From Nocardia iowensis (GTDB lineage: Bacteria > Actinomycetota > Actinomycetes > Mycobacteriales > Mycobacteriaceae), in NCBI RefSeq assembly GCF_019222765.1, contig NZ_CP078145.1:3906001-3970000 (forward strand): DNA of 64,000 bases, read 5' to 3'. Below are positions 44,232-54,144 of the stretch, piece after piece; within the stretch, counting starts at the first letter, position 1, and each line of letters opens with the position of its first letter. Below the pieces are notes generated by a model. It saw nothing but the letters and a program-made list of their open reading frames with translations. It had not been told where the DNA came from and did no database searches. A program made the translations under genes and the position numbers.

Positions 44232-46037
44232 ATGGCACGGATGCGTACCGTCGACGCCGCGGTCCTGATTCTCGAAAAGGAAGGGGCGACACAGGCGTTC
44301 GGCCTACCCGGCGCCGCGATCAACCCCTTCTACAGCGCGATGAAGGCGCACGGCGGCATCAAGCATGTGCTCGCTCGTCACGTCGAGGCCGCCTCGCACA
44401 TGGCCGAGGGCTATACCCGCGCCATCGCGGGCAATATCGGTGTCTGCATCGGTACGTCGGGTCCCGCCGGAACCGACATGATCACCGGCTTGTATTCGGC
44501 GAGCGCGGACTCCATTCCGATCCTGTGCATCACCGGTCAAGCGCCGGTGGCGAAGCTGCACAAGGAGGACTTCCAGGCCGTCGACATCGCCTCGATCGCC
44601 GCGCCGGTGAGCAAGTGGGCGGTCACCGTCCTCGAACCCGCCCAGGTGCCAGGCACCTTTCAGAAGGCGTTCCGGCTGATGCGTGAGGGTCGGCCGGGCC
44701 CGGTTCTGATCGACTTGCCGATCGATGTGCAACTCGCCGAAATCGAGTTCGACATCGAGACATACGAGCCGCTGACGGTGCCCCGCCCCGCCGCGACCAG
44801 GGCGCAGGCGGAGAAGGCCATCGCGATGCTGAACGCGGCCGAGCGGCCGCTGCTGGTCGCCGGTGGCGGCATCGTCAATGCCGATGCCGCGGGCCTGCTC
44901 GTCGAATTCGCCGAGCTGACCGGGGTTCCGGTGGTGCCGACGCTGATGGGCTGGGGCACCATCCCCGACGACCACCAGCTGCACGCGGGCATGGTCGGCC
45001 TGCAGACCTCGCACCGCTACGGCAACGCCACCATGCTCGAGGCCGACTTCGTGCTCGGCATCGGCAACCGGTGGGCCAACCGGCACACCGGCGGCATCGA
45101 AACCTACACCAGGGACCGCACTTTCGTGCACGTCGACATCGAGCCGACGCAGATCGGCCGGGTGTTCGCGCCGGACTTCGGCATCACCTCCGATGCCGGT
45201 GCGGCGCTGGCGGTCTTCCTCGAGGTCGCCCGCGAACTCGCCGCGGCGGGTGAGCTGCCCGACCGCAGCGCCTGGGCCGCGCAGGTGCGGGCGCGAAAGC
45301 AGCTCGGCCAGCGCAAGACCCACTTCGACAACGTGCCGATCAAGCCGCAGCGGGTCTACGAGGAGATGAACCGCGCGTTCGGACCCGACGTCCGCTACGT
45401 CTCCACTATCGGCCTCTCCCAGATCCAGGCGTCGCAGCTGCTGCACGTCTATCGGCCGCGGCACTGGATCAACGCGGGCCAGGCCGGACCGCTCGGCTGG
45501 ACGCTGCCCGCCGCACTCGGCGTCGCGACCGCGGACCCGGATTCGACGGTGGTCGCGCTGTCCGGTGACTACGACTTCCAGTTCCTCATCGAGGAATTGG
45601 CCGTCGGCGCGCAATTCAACATCCCGTATATCCATGTGCTGGTGAACAACTCGTACCTGGGCCTGATCCGTCAGGCGCAGCGCAACTTCGCCATGGACTA
45701 CTACGTGCAGCTCGACTTCGACAACATCAACAGCCCCGAGGTCGGCGGCTACGGTGTCGACCACGTCAAGGTCGCGGAGGGGCTGGGCTGCAAGGCGATT
45801 CGCGTCTTCGAACCGGACCGCATCGGTCAGGCGCTGGAAGATGCGAAGAAGATGATCGTCGAACACCGGGTACCGGTGGTCGTCGAATGCATCCTCGAGC
45901 GGGTGACCAATGTGTCCATGGGCCTGGAGATCGACAACATCGTCGAATTCGAAGAGCTGGCGCTGTCCGCAGCGGACGCGCCGACCGCCACCGTCGCCAT
46001 CGAACCGGAGCCGGAACCGGTAGGAGGCGGCAGGTGA
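44232..46037 (+). CDS. gcl: Glyoxylate carboligase (tartronate-semialdehyde synthase), 601 aa
   Basis: ATG at 44232 follows AAGGAG. A ThDP enzyme with all three domains: N-terminal PYR ([20 protein letters not shown]), central domain ([20 protein letters not shown]) and C-terminal PP domain with the ThDP motif [19 protein letters not shown] and [15 protein letters not shown]. In the PYR domain the catalytic Glu of most ThDP enzymes is replaced by Val (HVEAAS instead of HExAA), which is the hallmark of glyoxylate carboligase. It condenses two glyoxylate to tartronate semialdehyde with loss of CO2. FAD binding is expected as in E. coli. Confidence 0.94.
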   Translation: MARMRTVDAAVLILEKEGATQAFGLPGAAINPFYSAMKAHGGIKHVLARHVEAASHMAEGYTRAIAGNIGVCIGTSGPAGTDMITGLYSASADSIPILCITGQAPVAKLHKEDFQAVDIASIAAPVSKWAVTVLEPAQVPGTFQKAFRLMREGRPGPVLIDLPIDVQLAEIEFDIETYEPLTVPRPAATRAQAEKAIAMLNAAERPLLVAGGGIVNADAAGLLVEFAELTGVPVVPTLMGWGTIPDDHQLHAGMVGLQTSHRYGNATMLEADFVLGIGNRWANRHTGGIETYTRDRTFVHVDIEPTQIGRVFAPDFGITSDAGAALAVFLEVARELAAAGELPDRSAWAAQVRARKQLGQRKTHFDNVPIKPQRVYEEMNRAFGPDVRYVSTIGLSQIQASQLLHVYRPRHWINAGQAGPLGWTLPAALGVATADPDSTVVALSGDYDFQFLIEELAVGAQFNIPYIHVLVNNSYLGLIRQAQRNFAMDYYVQLDFDNINSPEVGGYGVDHVKVAEGLGCKAIRVFEPDRIGQALEDAKKMIVEHRVPVVVECILERVTNVSMGLEIDNIVEFEELALSAADAPTATVAIEPEPEPVGGGR

Positions 46038-47215
46038 GCGGGCCGGACGCTCCGTTCTCGAGCGAACTGCGCGGCGGGTGGCGTGACGGACACTGCGTCG
46101 TCGCCCCCGACAAGTTCAAGGGGTCGCTGACCGCGCCTCAGGTCGCCGCGCATATCGCGGCCGGACTCCGCCGGGTCCGCCCGGACGTCCCCGTCGTCAC
46201 CATGCCGGTGGCCGACGGCGGCGACGGCACCGTCGACGCGGTGGTGGAGTCGGGCTTCGTCCGCTTCCAGACGAGCGTCACCGGTCCACTGGGATTGCCG
46301 GTGGCGGCCTCGTTCGCGATGCGGGGCGAAGCGGCCGTGATCGAGCTCGCGGAAGCGTCCGGCCTGCGTCGGCTGCCGATTCGGCCGACATTCCAAACCG
46401 CCATGACCGCAACCAGTTACGGCACCGGCGAGCTGATCCGGGCGGCGGCCACCCGCGGCGCCCGGCGGGTGGTGCTCGGTCTCGGCGGTAGTGCGTGCAC
46501 GGACGGGGGAGTGGGCATGATGTCCGCGCTCGGGGTCCGCTTCCTCGACGAGCACGATCGCGAGCTGGCGCCGGGTGGTGCGGCGTTGAGCCGGTTGGCC
46601 CGCATCGACGCCAGTGACATGCTGCAGGTGCCGGTGATCGTCGCCTCCGACGTCGACAACCCGCTGCTCGGCCCGCGCGGCGCCGCGCAGGTCTACGGGC
46701 CGCAGAAGGGGGCCCGCCCGGGCGATATCGACGAATTGGAATGGGGCCTCGCACGTTTGGCCTCGATCGTCGAACGCGACCTCGGCGCCGAGGTCGCCGA
46801 ACGGCCCGGCGCCGGTGCCGCGGGCGGGGTCGGCTACGCCGCGCTCGCCTTCCTCGGCGCGACCGTGCGGCCCGGCATCGAGATCATCCTCGAACTGATG
46901 TCCTTCGCCGAGCAGATCGAGGGGGCGCGGCTGGTGATCACCGGCGAAGGCTCCCTCGATCCGCAGACCCTGCACGGCAAAGCGCCGGTCGGGGTCGCGC
47001 GGGCCGCGGCAGGCGCTACCGTGCCGGTCGTGGCGGTGGCGGGGCAGCGCTCGCTCACCGGCGAGCAGCTGCGCCGCGCGCACATCGAGCAGGCGTACGC
47101 GCTGACCGACCTCGAACCGGACCCCGAGGTGTGCATCGCGAACGCCGGACCCCTGTTGGAACGGCTGTCCGGTGAGATCGCCGGGGCCTGGCTGGGAGCG
47201 AGCGCTCATGCATGA
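46034..47215 (+). CDS. glxK: Glycerate kinase (GlxK/GarK family), 393 aa
   Basis: A GTG at 46034 follows GGAGGCGG and overlaps the gcl stop. [64 protein letters not shown] and [18 protein letters not shown] are the full motif set of the GlxK family. It phosphorylates D-glycerate to 2- or 3-phosphoglycerate, ending the glyoxylate branch. A second family member is at 54145-55278 in the tartrate operon. Confidence 0.94.
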   Translation: MSGPDAPFSSELRGGWRDGHCVVAPDKFKGSLTAPQVAAHIAAGLRRVRPDVPVVTMPVADGGDGTVDAVVESGFVRFQTSVTGPLGLPVAASFAMRGEAAVIELAEASGLRRLPIRPTFQTAMTATSYGTGELIRAAATRGARRVVLGLGGSACTDGGVGMMSALGVRFLDEHDRELAPGGAALSRLARIDASDMLQVPVIVASDVDNPLLGPRGAAQVYGPQKGARPGDIDELEWGLARLASIVERDLGAEVAERPGAGAAGGVGYAALAFLGATVRPGIEIILELMSFAEQIEGARLVITGEGSLDPQTLHGKAPVGVARAAAGATVPVVAVAGQRSLTGEQLRRAHIEQAYALTDLEPDPEVCIANAGPLLERLSGEIAGAWLGASAHA

Positions 47216-48533
47216 TCTGGTCATCCGGTCCCGGCGGGTCGCTCTGCCGGATGGAATTCGCGCGGCTTCGATTGCCGTGCGGGACGGCAAGATTGCCGCG
47301 CTGGCCGACTACGAGGCCGTGCTGCCCGCGGCGGCGACCACCGACCTCGCGGACCTGGTCGTGCTGCCCGGCCTGGTGGATTCGCACGTGCACGTCAACG
47401 AGCCGGGGCGGACCGAGTGGGAGGGTTTCGCCACGGCGACCAAGGCGGCCGCGGCCGGCGGGGTGACGACGATCGTCGACATGCCGCTCAACTCGCTGCC
47501 GCCGACGGTCACCGTGCCGCATTTGGAGACCAAGCGGTCTGTTGCGGATGGGCAGTGCTACGTGGATGTCGCCTTCTGGGGTGGTGCGATTCCGGGCAAT
47601 CTGGCGTCGCTGCGACCGTTGCGCGAGGCGGGTGTGGTCGGCTTCAAATGCTTCCTCTCGCCGTCCGGGGTGGAGGAATTTCCGCCGCTCGGGCTCGGCG
47701 AGGTGGAGGCGGTGATGCGCGAGCTCGCGGCGTTCGACGGACTGCTCGTCGTACATGCCGAAGATCCGGTGCGGCTGCACGATCCGGTCGACGGGTCCTA
47801 TCGCGCGTTCCTCGATTCGCGCCCGGGGGAGGCGGAAAAGGCTGCGGTGCAAGAGGTTATCGCGCTCGCCGAAGCTACCGGCGTGCGTGCGCACATCCTG
47901 CATGTCTCGGCGGCGGCCTGTCTCGGACCGCTGGCCGAGGCGCAGGCGCGTGGCGTGCGGATCACCGCGGAGACCTGCCCACACTATCTGACCCTCTCGG
48001 CCGCCGAAGCGTCGTCCACGGCATTCAAGTGCTGCCCGCCGATTCGCGACGCGGGCAATCAGGACGCGCTGTGGCAGGGCCTGGCCGACGGCGTGCTGTC
48101 GTGCGTGGTCTCCGATCATTCGCCGTGCACGCCCGACTTGAAAGAGGGCGATTTCGCGACCGCCTGGGGTGGTATCTCATCGCTGCAGATCGGGTTGCCC
48201 GCCGTGTGGACCGCCGCCGCCGAGCGCGGGTTCCGGCTGACCGATGTCGTCCGGTGGATGGCCGCCGCGCCCGCCGAGCTGGCCGGGTTGCCGAACAAGG
48301 GCCGGATCGCGATCGGCTGCGATGCGGACCTGGTCGCCTTCGATCCGTGGGCGCCGATCACCGTCGATCCCGGCGCGCTGGCCCACAAGAATCCGATCAC
48401 GCCCTATGGCGGGCGTGAACTCCGCGGTCTGGTCCACGCCACCTGGCTGCGCGGCCGGGTCGTCGGCAACGGCCACCCGCCCGCGGGCAGCCTCATCTCC
48501 GTGCGGCACAACCGACAAGGAAACCATGTCTGA
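47208..48533 (+). CDS. allB: Allantoinase, 441 aa
   Basis: An amidohydrolase of the dihydroorotase/allantoinase group: LPGLVDSHVHVNEPGRTEWE (metal HxH), the carbamylated Lys in VGFKCFLSPSG, HAEDPVRLHDP, HILHVSAAACLG, and SDHSPCTPDLKEGDF with the metal Asp. The EGF...G and the SPCTP pattern is that of allantoinases. It opens S-allantoin to allantoate. It overlaps the kinase gene by eight bases and the allantoicase gene by eight bases. Confidence 0.94.
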   Translation: MHDLVIRSRRVALPDGIRAASIAVRDGKIAALADYEAVLPAAATTDLADLVVLPGLVDSHVHVNEPGRTEWEGFATATKAAAAGGVTTIVDMPLNSLPPTVTVPHLETKRSVADGQCYVDVAFWGGAIPGNLASLRPLREAGVVGFKCFLSPSGVEEFPPLGLGEVEAVMRELAAFDGLLVVHAEDPVRLHDPVDGSYRAFLDSRPGEAEKAAVQEVIALAEATGVRAHILHVSAAACLGPLAEAQARGVRITAETCPHYLTLSAAEASSTAFKCCPPIRDAGNQDALWQGLADGVLSCVVSDHSPCTPDLKEGDFATAWGGISSLQIGLPAVWTAAAERGFRLTDVVRWMAAAPAELAGLPNKGRIAIGCDADLVAFDPWAPITVDPGALAHKNPITPYGGRELRGLVHATWLRGRVVGNGHPPAGSLISVRHNRQGNHV

Positions 48534-49542
48534 CTTCACCAGCCTGCCCGATCTAGCGCTGCGCACCAACCGCGCGGGCGTGATCGCCGCGAGCGACGAA
48601 TCGTTCGAAGAACGCGAAAACCTCATCAACCCTTGGGAACCCCGCTTCGCGGCGCACACCTTCGGCCCCAAGGGGCAGGAGTACGACGGCTGGGAAACCC
48701 GCCGCCATCGCGGTCCCGGCCACGACTGGGCCATTGTCCGGCTCGGCATGCCCGGCGTGATCCGCGGCGTCGTCATCGACACGGCCTGGTTCAAGGGCAA
48801 TTATCCGCCCTTCACCTCGGTCGAAGCCTGCCGCGCTCCCGGCTATCCGTCACCGGCCCAACTGGATTCGGCCGATTGGGTGGAGATCGTGCCGCGCAGC
48901 GCCCTCGGCGGCGACGCGAAACACGAGCTCCCCGTCTCCGACGACCGCATCTTCACCCACGTACGCCTGAACATCTACCCCGACGGCGGTGTCGCCCGGC
49001 TCCGCGTGCATGGCGAGGTAGTACCGGACCCGACCCTGCTCACCGGTCTCACCGTCGACCTGGCCGCGCTCGAGAACGGTGCGCGAACCGTCGCCTGCTC
49101 CAACATGTTCTACTCCGCCCCCGACAACATGCTCGCCCCTGGTCTCGCCCGCAACCAAGCCGAAGGCTGGGAAACCGCCCGCCGCCGTGACAACGGAAAC
49201 GACTGGGCCGTCATCCAACTCGCCGCCCAAGGCGTCCCCGCCCTGATCGAACTCGACACCACCAACCTGCTCTTCAACGCCCCCGGCGAAACCCGCCTCC
49301 TGGCCATCGATCACCAAGGCCCAGAACCCCTCCCGCCCACCGACGCCCCCGACTGGTTCGAGCTCCTGCCCCGAACAACCCTGCAACCCGACACCCCCCA
49401 CCGCTTCCGCCTAACCCCCACCGCCCGCCCCGCCACCCACATCCGCGTCGACATCTACCCCGACGGCGGCATAGCCCGCCTCCGCCTCCTCGGCACCCTA
49501 ACCCCCGCAGCCGAGCGCGACCTGAACTCGCGCTGGCTATAG
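48526..49542 (+). CDS. alc: Allantoicase, 338 aa
   Basis: ATG at 48526 follows ACAAGGAAACC. Two tandem galactose-binding-like (jelly-roll) repeats: FTSLPDLALRTNRAGVIAAS, DGWETRRHRGPGHDWAIVRL, IYPDGGVARLRVHG in the first, and WETARRRDNGNDWAVIQLA, IYPDGGIARLRLLG in the second. It splits allantoate into S-ureidoglycolate and urea. It is the last gene of the cluster; there is no ureidoglycolate lyase after it. It converges with the helicase gene (48-base gap). Confidence 0.93.
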   Translation: MSDFTSLPDLALRTNRAGVIAASDESFEERENLINPWEPRFAAHTFGPKGQEYDGWETRRHRGPGHDWAIVRLGMPGVIRGVVIDTAWFKGNYPPFTSVEACRAPGYPSPAQLDSADWVEIVPRSALGGDAKHELPVSDDRIFTHVRLNIYPDGGVARLRVHGEVVPDPTLLTGLTVDLAALENGARTVACSNMFYSAPDNMLAPGLARNQAEGWETARRRDNGNDWAVIQLAAQGVPALIELDTTNLLFNAPGETRLLAIDHQGPEPLPPTDAPDWFELLPRTTLQPDTPHRFRLTPTARPATHIRVDIYPDGGIARLRLLGTLTPAAERDLNSRWL

Positions 49543-49590
49543 GACCTTTTACCAGTGGTGGGAAGTCTGTGCTCGGCCACTCAGCCAGCT

Positions 49591-51543
49591 TCAGTCTTCG
49601 ATCAGTCCGACCCAGATGTAGTCGCGGGCGCGAGTGAGAGCAACCATGGTTTGTCGAGCGGCAAGGTCCGCTCGGTCCCGCTCGCCGTCCGTGAGTTGGT
49701 CGGCGGTCTTTGTCGGAATCTCGGTCGTGTGGAAGACCGCTGCGAAGTCCATTCCCTTGGCTCGGTGAACGGTGCCGACCTTTACTGCGTCCTGGTGGGA
49801 GCCGTCATATTTGTCCAGCGGCATGACACTGATTCCAGCGCGAGCGAGAACTGTCATATAGCGCTCGGCTTCTCTGTTCGTCATGGTGATCACCGCGATG
49901 TCGGACCAAGGGACGCGGGAACCAGTGATTGCTTCCACCAGCTTTGCCCCGACTTCTTTGCGGCGGACGGGTTCTGCGGCGGCGTAGCCACCGGGCAAGA
50001 CGATCTCGGTGTCCCGTAACACGAAGCCCGGTTCCCCGTCGAGGTCGTCGACGGTGTTGCTGGCGTCGATGCGCTTGGCGTAGTCGTGCACGGCTGAGCG
50101 GTTGCGGTAGTTGACGCGCAACACTGCCCCGCGTCCCTTGATAGGAATGCCGGCATCGGACAGCCGCCAGCCGCCGGGGTACACCTGCTGTTGGCCGTCC
50201 CCGACAAGGAGTAGTGGAGCGTCAGCTCGCCCTCCGGCGATGCGGTGGACTAGTCGGAGTTCCATCAGGGTGAAATCCTGGACCTCGTCGACCACGACCA
50301 GCCCGAAGGGTTCGTCCAGCGGGTGGGCATCCAGTTCTTCGATCGCCTTGGCGATGATGTCGTTGAAGTCGTGCGCATCGCGCTCTTGCAGGCGTTGCCG
50401 GTAGGGCTGGTACAGCTGCTTCCAAACGGTTTCGCGGCGTGCTCCGTCGAGACGGATTCGATTGCGGCCGGTGCGGTCGATGCGCTTGTACTCGTCGAGC
50501 GTAGTGATGCCACGTCCTTTGATCACGCGGTCGATCTCTTCCCGCCAGTAGGACGGGCTAGCTTCGATAGTGCCGACAACTCGCCGTGCTGTCTGCCAGG
50601 TCCGGCTGAACGCGTCTTCGGCTGCCGTGGTGTTGAGGGTGAATGCGACATCGCGGTCCTTGAGAAACCGAGTAGTCCAAGCATGTAGCCCGACGAACGC
50701 GGCCCGGTCGGCTGCGAGCGGGGCCAGCCGCAGGAACCCCGAGCGATGGTAGCCAGGAAGGGTTTTGACGAAGCTGGTGAACAGCAGCGGACCAGGATTA
50801 TTTTTCGCGAATCGGGCCATTCGATGCAGTGCGACAACCGTCTTACCTGTTCCAGCCGGCCCGCTCAACCTCGCCGGGCCGTTGAAGTTTCGGTGTACGA
50901 GATCGAGTTGGTCGTCATCGAGAAAGGTCATCCACTCCTGGAATGGTCTGGCCAAAATCTTGGTGCGCTTGCTTTCGTGCAGCTCAGCTGTGGCAAAGAG
51001 CCCCTCGGCGGAGACCGGTTCGGCTGCCGGGGCATTGTCGGTGGAAATCAGTGTGTATCTGCGGCTGCGGCCAGCCAACTCCGTAGCGATGTAGCGAGCA
51101 TGTTTGGGTGATAGCCCGGTCTCCTGCGCCAGGAGTGTCCGGCGCATCGTGATCGGATCTACGGCCAGGAAGCGCTCCTGCACACCGGTGTTGACTGCCT
51201 GCTCCATGAGCAGCATCACCTCGAGCATATGCGGGACGTACTTGCGGCGACCGTACGTGACTCCCGCGATGGCTTCTTCTGCTTTTGTCCGTATCCGGCT
51301 CAGGTGAGTCGTCTCGGGAATGGCGTCGACGAACACAAGTGCGAATACGCCACTCGGACCGATGGCGAACCCTGCTGGACGATCCTGTGGCGGAAACGGT
51401 ATGCCACTATCGATGAGGAGGTGCCACCGGGACTCCATTGGCGGGACCGACAGGAACAGGCGGTGTTTGGCGGTCAGTCCAGGCAGCCTGGCGAGCTGCT
51501 GCTCGACCCAAGCGCGACGCCGTTCGCGATTGATATCACTCAT
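49591..51543 (-). CDS. SF1 (UvrD/Rep-like) helicase with NERD-like N-terminal region, 650 aa
   Basis: The ATG at 51543 follows AGGGGAAC. Helicase motifs in order: Q-motif LDDDQLDLV, Walker A GPAGTGKT (about 228-235), Walker B VVVDEVQDF (about 416-424), motif III LLLVGDGQQQVYPGG, motif IV RVNYRNRSA, motif V VGTVHRAKGMDFAAVF, motif VI MVALTRARDYIWVG. An N-terminal region (GFAIGPSGVFALVFVDA) resembles the NERD/PD-like fold of some defence helicases but lacks a clear nuclease triad. No 2B-like large insert. Codon use and lower GC differ somewhat from neighbours. It is divergent from the HEPN-motif gene and may form an antiphage system with it. An alternative role in housekeeping DNA repair is less likely given the setting. 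Confidence 0.88.
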   Translation of the reverse strand: MSDINRERRRAWVEQQLARLPGLTAKHRLFLSVPPMESRWHLLIDSGIPFPPQDRPAGFAIGPSGVFALVFVDAIPETTHLSRIRTKAEEAIAGVTYGRRKYVPHMLEVMLLMEQAVNTGVQERFLAVDPITMRRTLLAQETGLSPKHARYIATELAGRSRRYTLISTDNAPAAEPVSAEGLFATAELHESKRTKILARPFQEWMTFLDDDQLDLVHRNFNGPARLSGPAGTGKTVVALHRMARFAKNNPGPLLFTSFVKTLPGYHRSGFLRLAPLAADRAAFVGLHAWTTRFLKDRDVAFTLNTTAAEDAFSRTWQTARRVVGTIEASPSYWREEIDRVIKGRGITTLDEYKRIDRTGRNRIRLDGARRETVWKQLYQPYRQRLQERDAHDFNDIIAKAIEELDAHPLDEPFGLVVVDEVQDFTLMELRLVHRIAGGRADAPLLLVGDGQQQVYPGGWRLSDAGIPIKGRGAVLRVNYRNRSAVHDYAKRIDASNTVDDLDGEPGFVLRDTEIVLPGGYAAAEPVRRKEVGAKLVEAITGSRVPWSDIAVITMTNREAERYMTVLARAGISVMPLDKYDGSHQDAVKVGTVHRAKGMDFAAVFHTTEIPTKTADQLTDGERDRADLAARQTMVALTRARDYIWVGLIED

Positions 51544-51710
51544 GAAGTTCCCCCTCATGCCTGGCGGCAACCGACTACAGCGGTCATCGGTCGAACTCAG
51601 CGTAGCTCAGGACGCGCGGGACGATCGTGAATTACACTCCGTGACAGTCTGATTCAACATGTGTCCGCACGCTTGGACTGCTGCCGCCGACTCTTGCGGC
51701 AAAGGGGGAT

Positions 51711-53090
51711 GTGGGATTGGCCGACTTGGAAACCTTTGTCGGACAGGTGTGGAGCCCTGACGTCCGATTGCTTGCCGAGGACGCCTGGCGGTGCTACAAC
51801 GCGGGCGCAATCCGCGCCTGCATAGCGGCAACCTGGACAGCTGTCACTGCCGACATCATTACCAAACTTGTCTGGTTGGCAGACGACGGCGACAACAAGG
51901 CGGTGTCCTTCCGGAACAGTATCGCCGCAGCGCAGAGTAAGGGTTTGCAGCGCGATGGGGTGCGCGCGATGCAGAGCATCGAATCGTCCCTGCTTGCCAA
52001 CGCGGTTGAGTTCGAGCTGATCGATTCGATCGGCCTACGCGAGTTGGAGCGTATCCGCGAAGACCGGAACCTGTGTGTCCACCCGTCCTTGCGCACACTG
52101 GACGACGTATATGAGCCCCGACCGGAGGTCGCCCGCGGGCATCTGGCGGTCGCGCTGACCACATTGCTCATTCACCCGCCCGTGCAGGGCCGCAAGGTGG
52201 TGAGTGGGCTGGCTGCATATATAGACGACCCCTCCTTTGTGCCGACCGTTCCGTATATCCAGGCCACATTCTTCGACCGAGTTCGATCGGCAACAAAGCA
52301 GACGATAGTCAACCTTGCGGCGAAGCACGCGGTACTCGAAATCGACACGCCAGGCCAGCTATCTGCCGCGGACTACGCAGACCGCATGGCCGTGGCTCTC
52401 GATGCTTTTGCCCAACGTGACCGAGAATCCGTGCGAGCGGCGGTAGCCAAGCAAAAGGAACGATTTCGGACGCTGGATGGCGCGACGCAGTTGCGCACTC
52501 TTGGGCGTCTCGGTGATCACGACTACTTCTGGAGCTCCGTCGACCGTGCCCTCGCAACGCGGTTGCTCGGCCTGCTCGACGCACCCTCGTCAGTTGCTGA
52601 AGGGCAAGCCTTCCCGCGCGATCTCGCTGCAGGCCTTGCGGTGGTGCGGAGCCGGGACGCACGCGAGGGGTTGCCGGGCTTGGAGCAGCGGTTCGAGGAC
52701 CTGCCATGGATCGACCGTATGGCCGTGGTAATTGCCGCGCGTCCTGATCCATACTTCCTTCCTTCGGTTCTCGAGTTCATCAAGGAAGCGTGGTCGTTCC
52801 GCACGGGCGAACAAGCTGGAAGGCTCCTCATCAAGCACGCTCCATTTTTGACTGTCGACATCCTGGCGACAGCGCTCGAGAACTGGTGCACCAACGTGCA
52901 GTGCCGTCGTGCAAGCGAAATGCCGGAAATCGCAGTACGCCTTCTCCAACATACGGCGCATCTGGGCCAGAGTCGCGCCAAGCCCTTTGCCGAGTTCCTC
53001 TCCGGCGTACAGGAAATGGAAGAAGAGGGTGACTACTACAGTTATCCCGCGCTCGAGGCCGCGCTCGTTACCCACGGATACTTGCGATAG
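51711..53090 (+). CDS. HEPN-motif protein, 459 aa
   Basis: A GTG at 51711 follows AAAGGGGG. The N-terminal 130 residues are helical, with AEDAWRCYNAGAIRACIAAT and ending in the motif RNLCVH (Arg119-x4-His124) within ELERIREDRNLCVHPSLRTL. This matches the R-N-x3-H active site of HEPN ribonucleases. The remaining 330 residues are mostly helical repeats (DFAQRDRESVRAAVAKQKE, LEQRFEDLPWIDRMAVVIA) without a known domain. HEPN proteins of defence systems and toxin-antitoxin modules cut tRNA or mRNA. It is divergent from an SF1 helicase with 167 bases between the start codons, so the two could share regulation. No antitoxin-like gene is adjacent. Family name not known to me. Confidence 0.75.
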   Translation: MGLADLETFVGQVWSPDVRLLAEDAWRCYNAGAIRACIAATWTAVTADIITKLVWLADDGDNKAVSFRNSIAAAQSKGLQRDGVRAMQSIESSLLANAVEFELIDSIGLRELERIREDRNLCVHPSLRTLDDVYEPRPEVARGHLAVALTTLLIHPPVQGRKVVSGLAAYIDDPSFVPTVPYIQATFFDRVRSATKQTIVNLAAKHAVLEIDTPGQLSAADYADRMAVALDAFAQRDRESVRAAVAKQKERFRTLDGATQLRTLGRLGDHDYFWSSVDRALATRLLGLLDAPSSVAEGQAFPRDLAAGLAVVRSRDAREGLPGLEQRFEDLPWIDRMAVVIAARPDPYFLPSVLEFIKEAWSFRTGEQAGRLLIKHAPFLTVDILATALENWCTNVQCRRASEMPEIAVRLLQHTAHLGQSRAKPFAEFLSGVQEMEEEGDYYSYPALEAALVTHGYLR

Positions 53091-53385
53091 GTGTCCAGTA
53101 CGCACGGCTCTGAAGCCGGTCCGCTCCGCGCGGCGGGCAGGGGCACCAACCCTGCCGCCGCGTCGCCTTCGCCGAAGGGAACTCCGCAATGCGCGGGAAT
53201 GCCTGCTGGCCACCGCCTGGTGCAGCTGCTTGGTATGGGTGGCTGAGACTGCCGGACCTGGGCCGCAGTTTGCTTCCGGTACCAGGGCGGCCTGTGGGGC
53301 GACGGGCGCGATAGTGTCCGAACATGTCGACCAGCAGCGTCAGGATGATCAGTGGTTGCGGGGCCGGGTGTGAGCGGGCGTTGCG
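53091..53385 (+). other. 295-bp gap after the HEPN gene
   Basis: No gene I can defend. A 41-codon frame from an ATG at about 53190 has GAAGGGAAC upstream but a composition unlike protein, and a 21-codon frame near 53324 overlaps the methyltransferase start. The promoter of the methyltransferase gene probably lies here. Confidence 0.35.
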
Positions 53386-54132
53386 GTGACTGTTTACGAC
53401 GCGACGGGTCGGACGTATGCGGCGACTAGGCGGCCTGATCCGCGTATCGGCGCAATGATCGATGGTGCGTTGCGTGGTATGGGCACGGTGCTGAATGTTG
53501 GCGCGGGTACCGGTTCGTATGAGCCGGGTCGGACGGTGCTAGCGGTAGAACCTAGTCAGGTGATGATCGGCCAGCGCCCGCCGGGGGCCGCGTCCGCGGT
53601 TCGGGCGACCGCGGAGCACCTGCCGGTTCGCGACGGATCGGTGGACGCGGCCCTTGCGGTGCTCACCATCCACCACTGGTCCGATTTGGCGTGCGGGGTC
53701 GCCGAGATGATCCGAGTTGCCCGGCGCCGCATTGTGATTCTTACCTGGGATCATGCGGTCTTCCGCGAGTTCTGGTTGGTGCGGGACTATCTGCCCGCCG
53801 CGGCGGCGACGGATGCGAAACTTGCTGTCCCGCTGGAGAGACTCACTGTGCTACTGAAAAACCCTGAGATACAACCGGTCCCGGTCCCGCACGACTGCGT
53901 CGACGGCTTCGGGGGCGCGTACTGGCGCAGGCCTGAAGCCTACCTCGATGAAACCGTCCGAGCCGGTATGTCGATGCTGGCCCTGACCGCGAAACACCTA
54001 CTGCAACCAGGCCTGTCGCGGCTACGGCAAGATCTCGAGTCCGGCGCATGGCCCGCTCGCTACGCGGACCTGACCGACCGGCCCGCCCTGGACCTCGGAT
54101 ACCGGCTGGTCACAGCCGATCTCGCGAGCTGA
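53386..54132 (+). CDS. Class I SAM-dependent methyltransferase, 248 aa
   Basis: GTG at 53386. The motif I GTVLNVGAGTGSYEPGRTVL is followed by VEPSQVMIGQRPPGA, AVRATAEHLPVRDGSVDAAL and LTIHHWSDLACGVAEMIRVA, as in UbiE-like Methyltransf_11 enzymes. C-terminal residues CVDGFGGAYWRRPEAYLDE form a substrate cap. Substrate unknown. It lies at the right edge of the accessory island and overlaps nothing of the following glycerate kinase, which is on the other strand. Confidence 0.85.
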   Translation: MTVYDATGRTYAATRRPDPRIGAMIDGALRGMGTVLNVGAGTGSYEPGRTVLAVEPSQVMIGQRPPGAASAVRATAEHLPVRDGSVDAALAVLTIHHWSDLACGVAEMIRVARRRIVILTWDHAVFREFWLVRDYLPAAAATDAKLAVPLERLTVLLKNPEIQPVPVPHDCVDGFGGAYWRRPEAYLDETVRAGMSMLALTAKHLLQPGLSRLRQDLESGAWPARYADLTDRPALDLGYRLVTADLAS

Positions 54133-54144
54133 GTGAGGAACTCG

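Noticed and set aside
53190..53320. 41-codon frame beginning MRGNACWPPPGAAAWYG
   Set aside because: It has a plausible ribosome-binding site, but composition and lack of any family resemblance make it weak.
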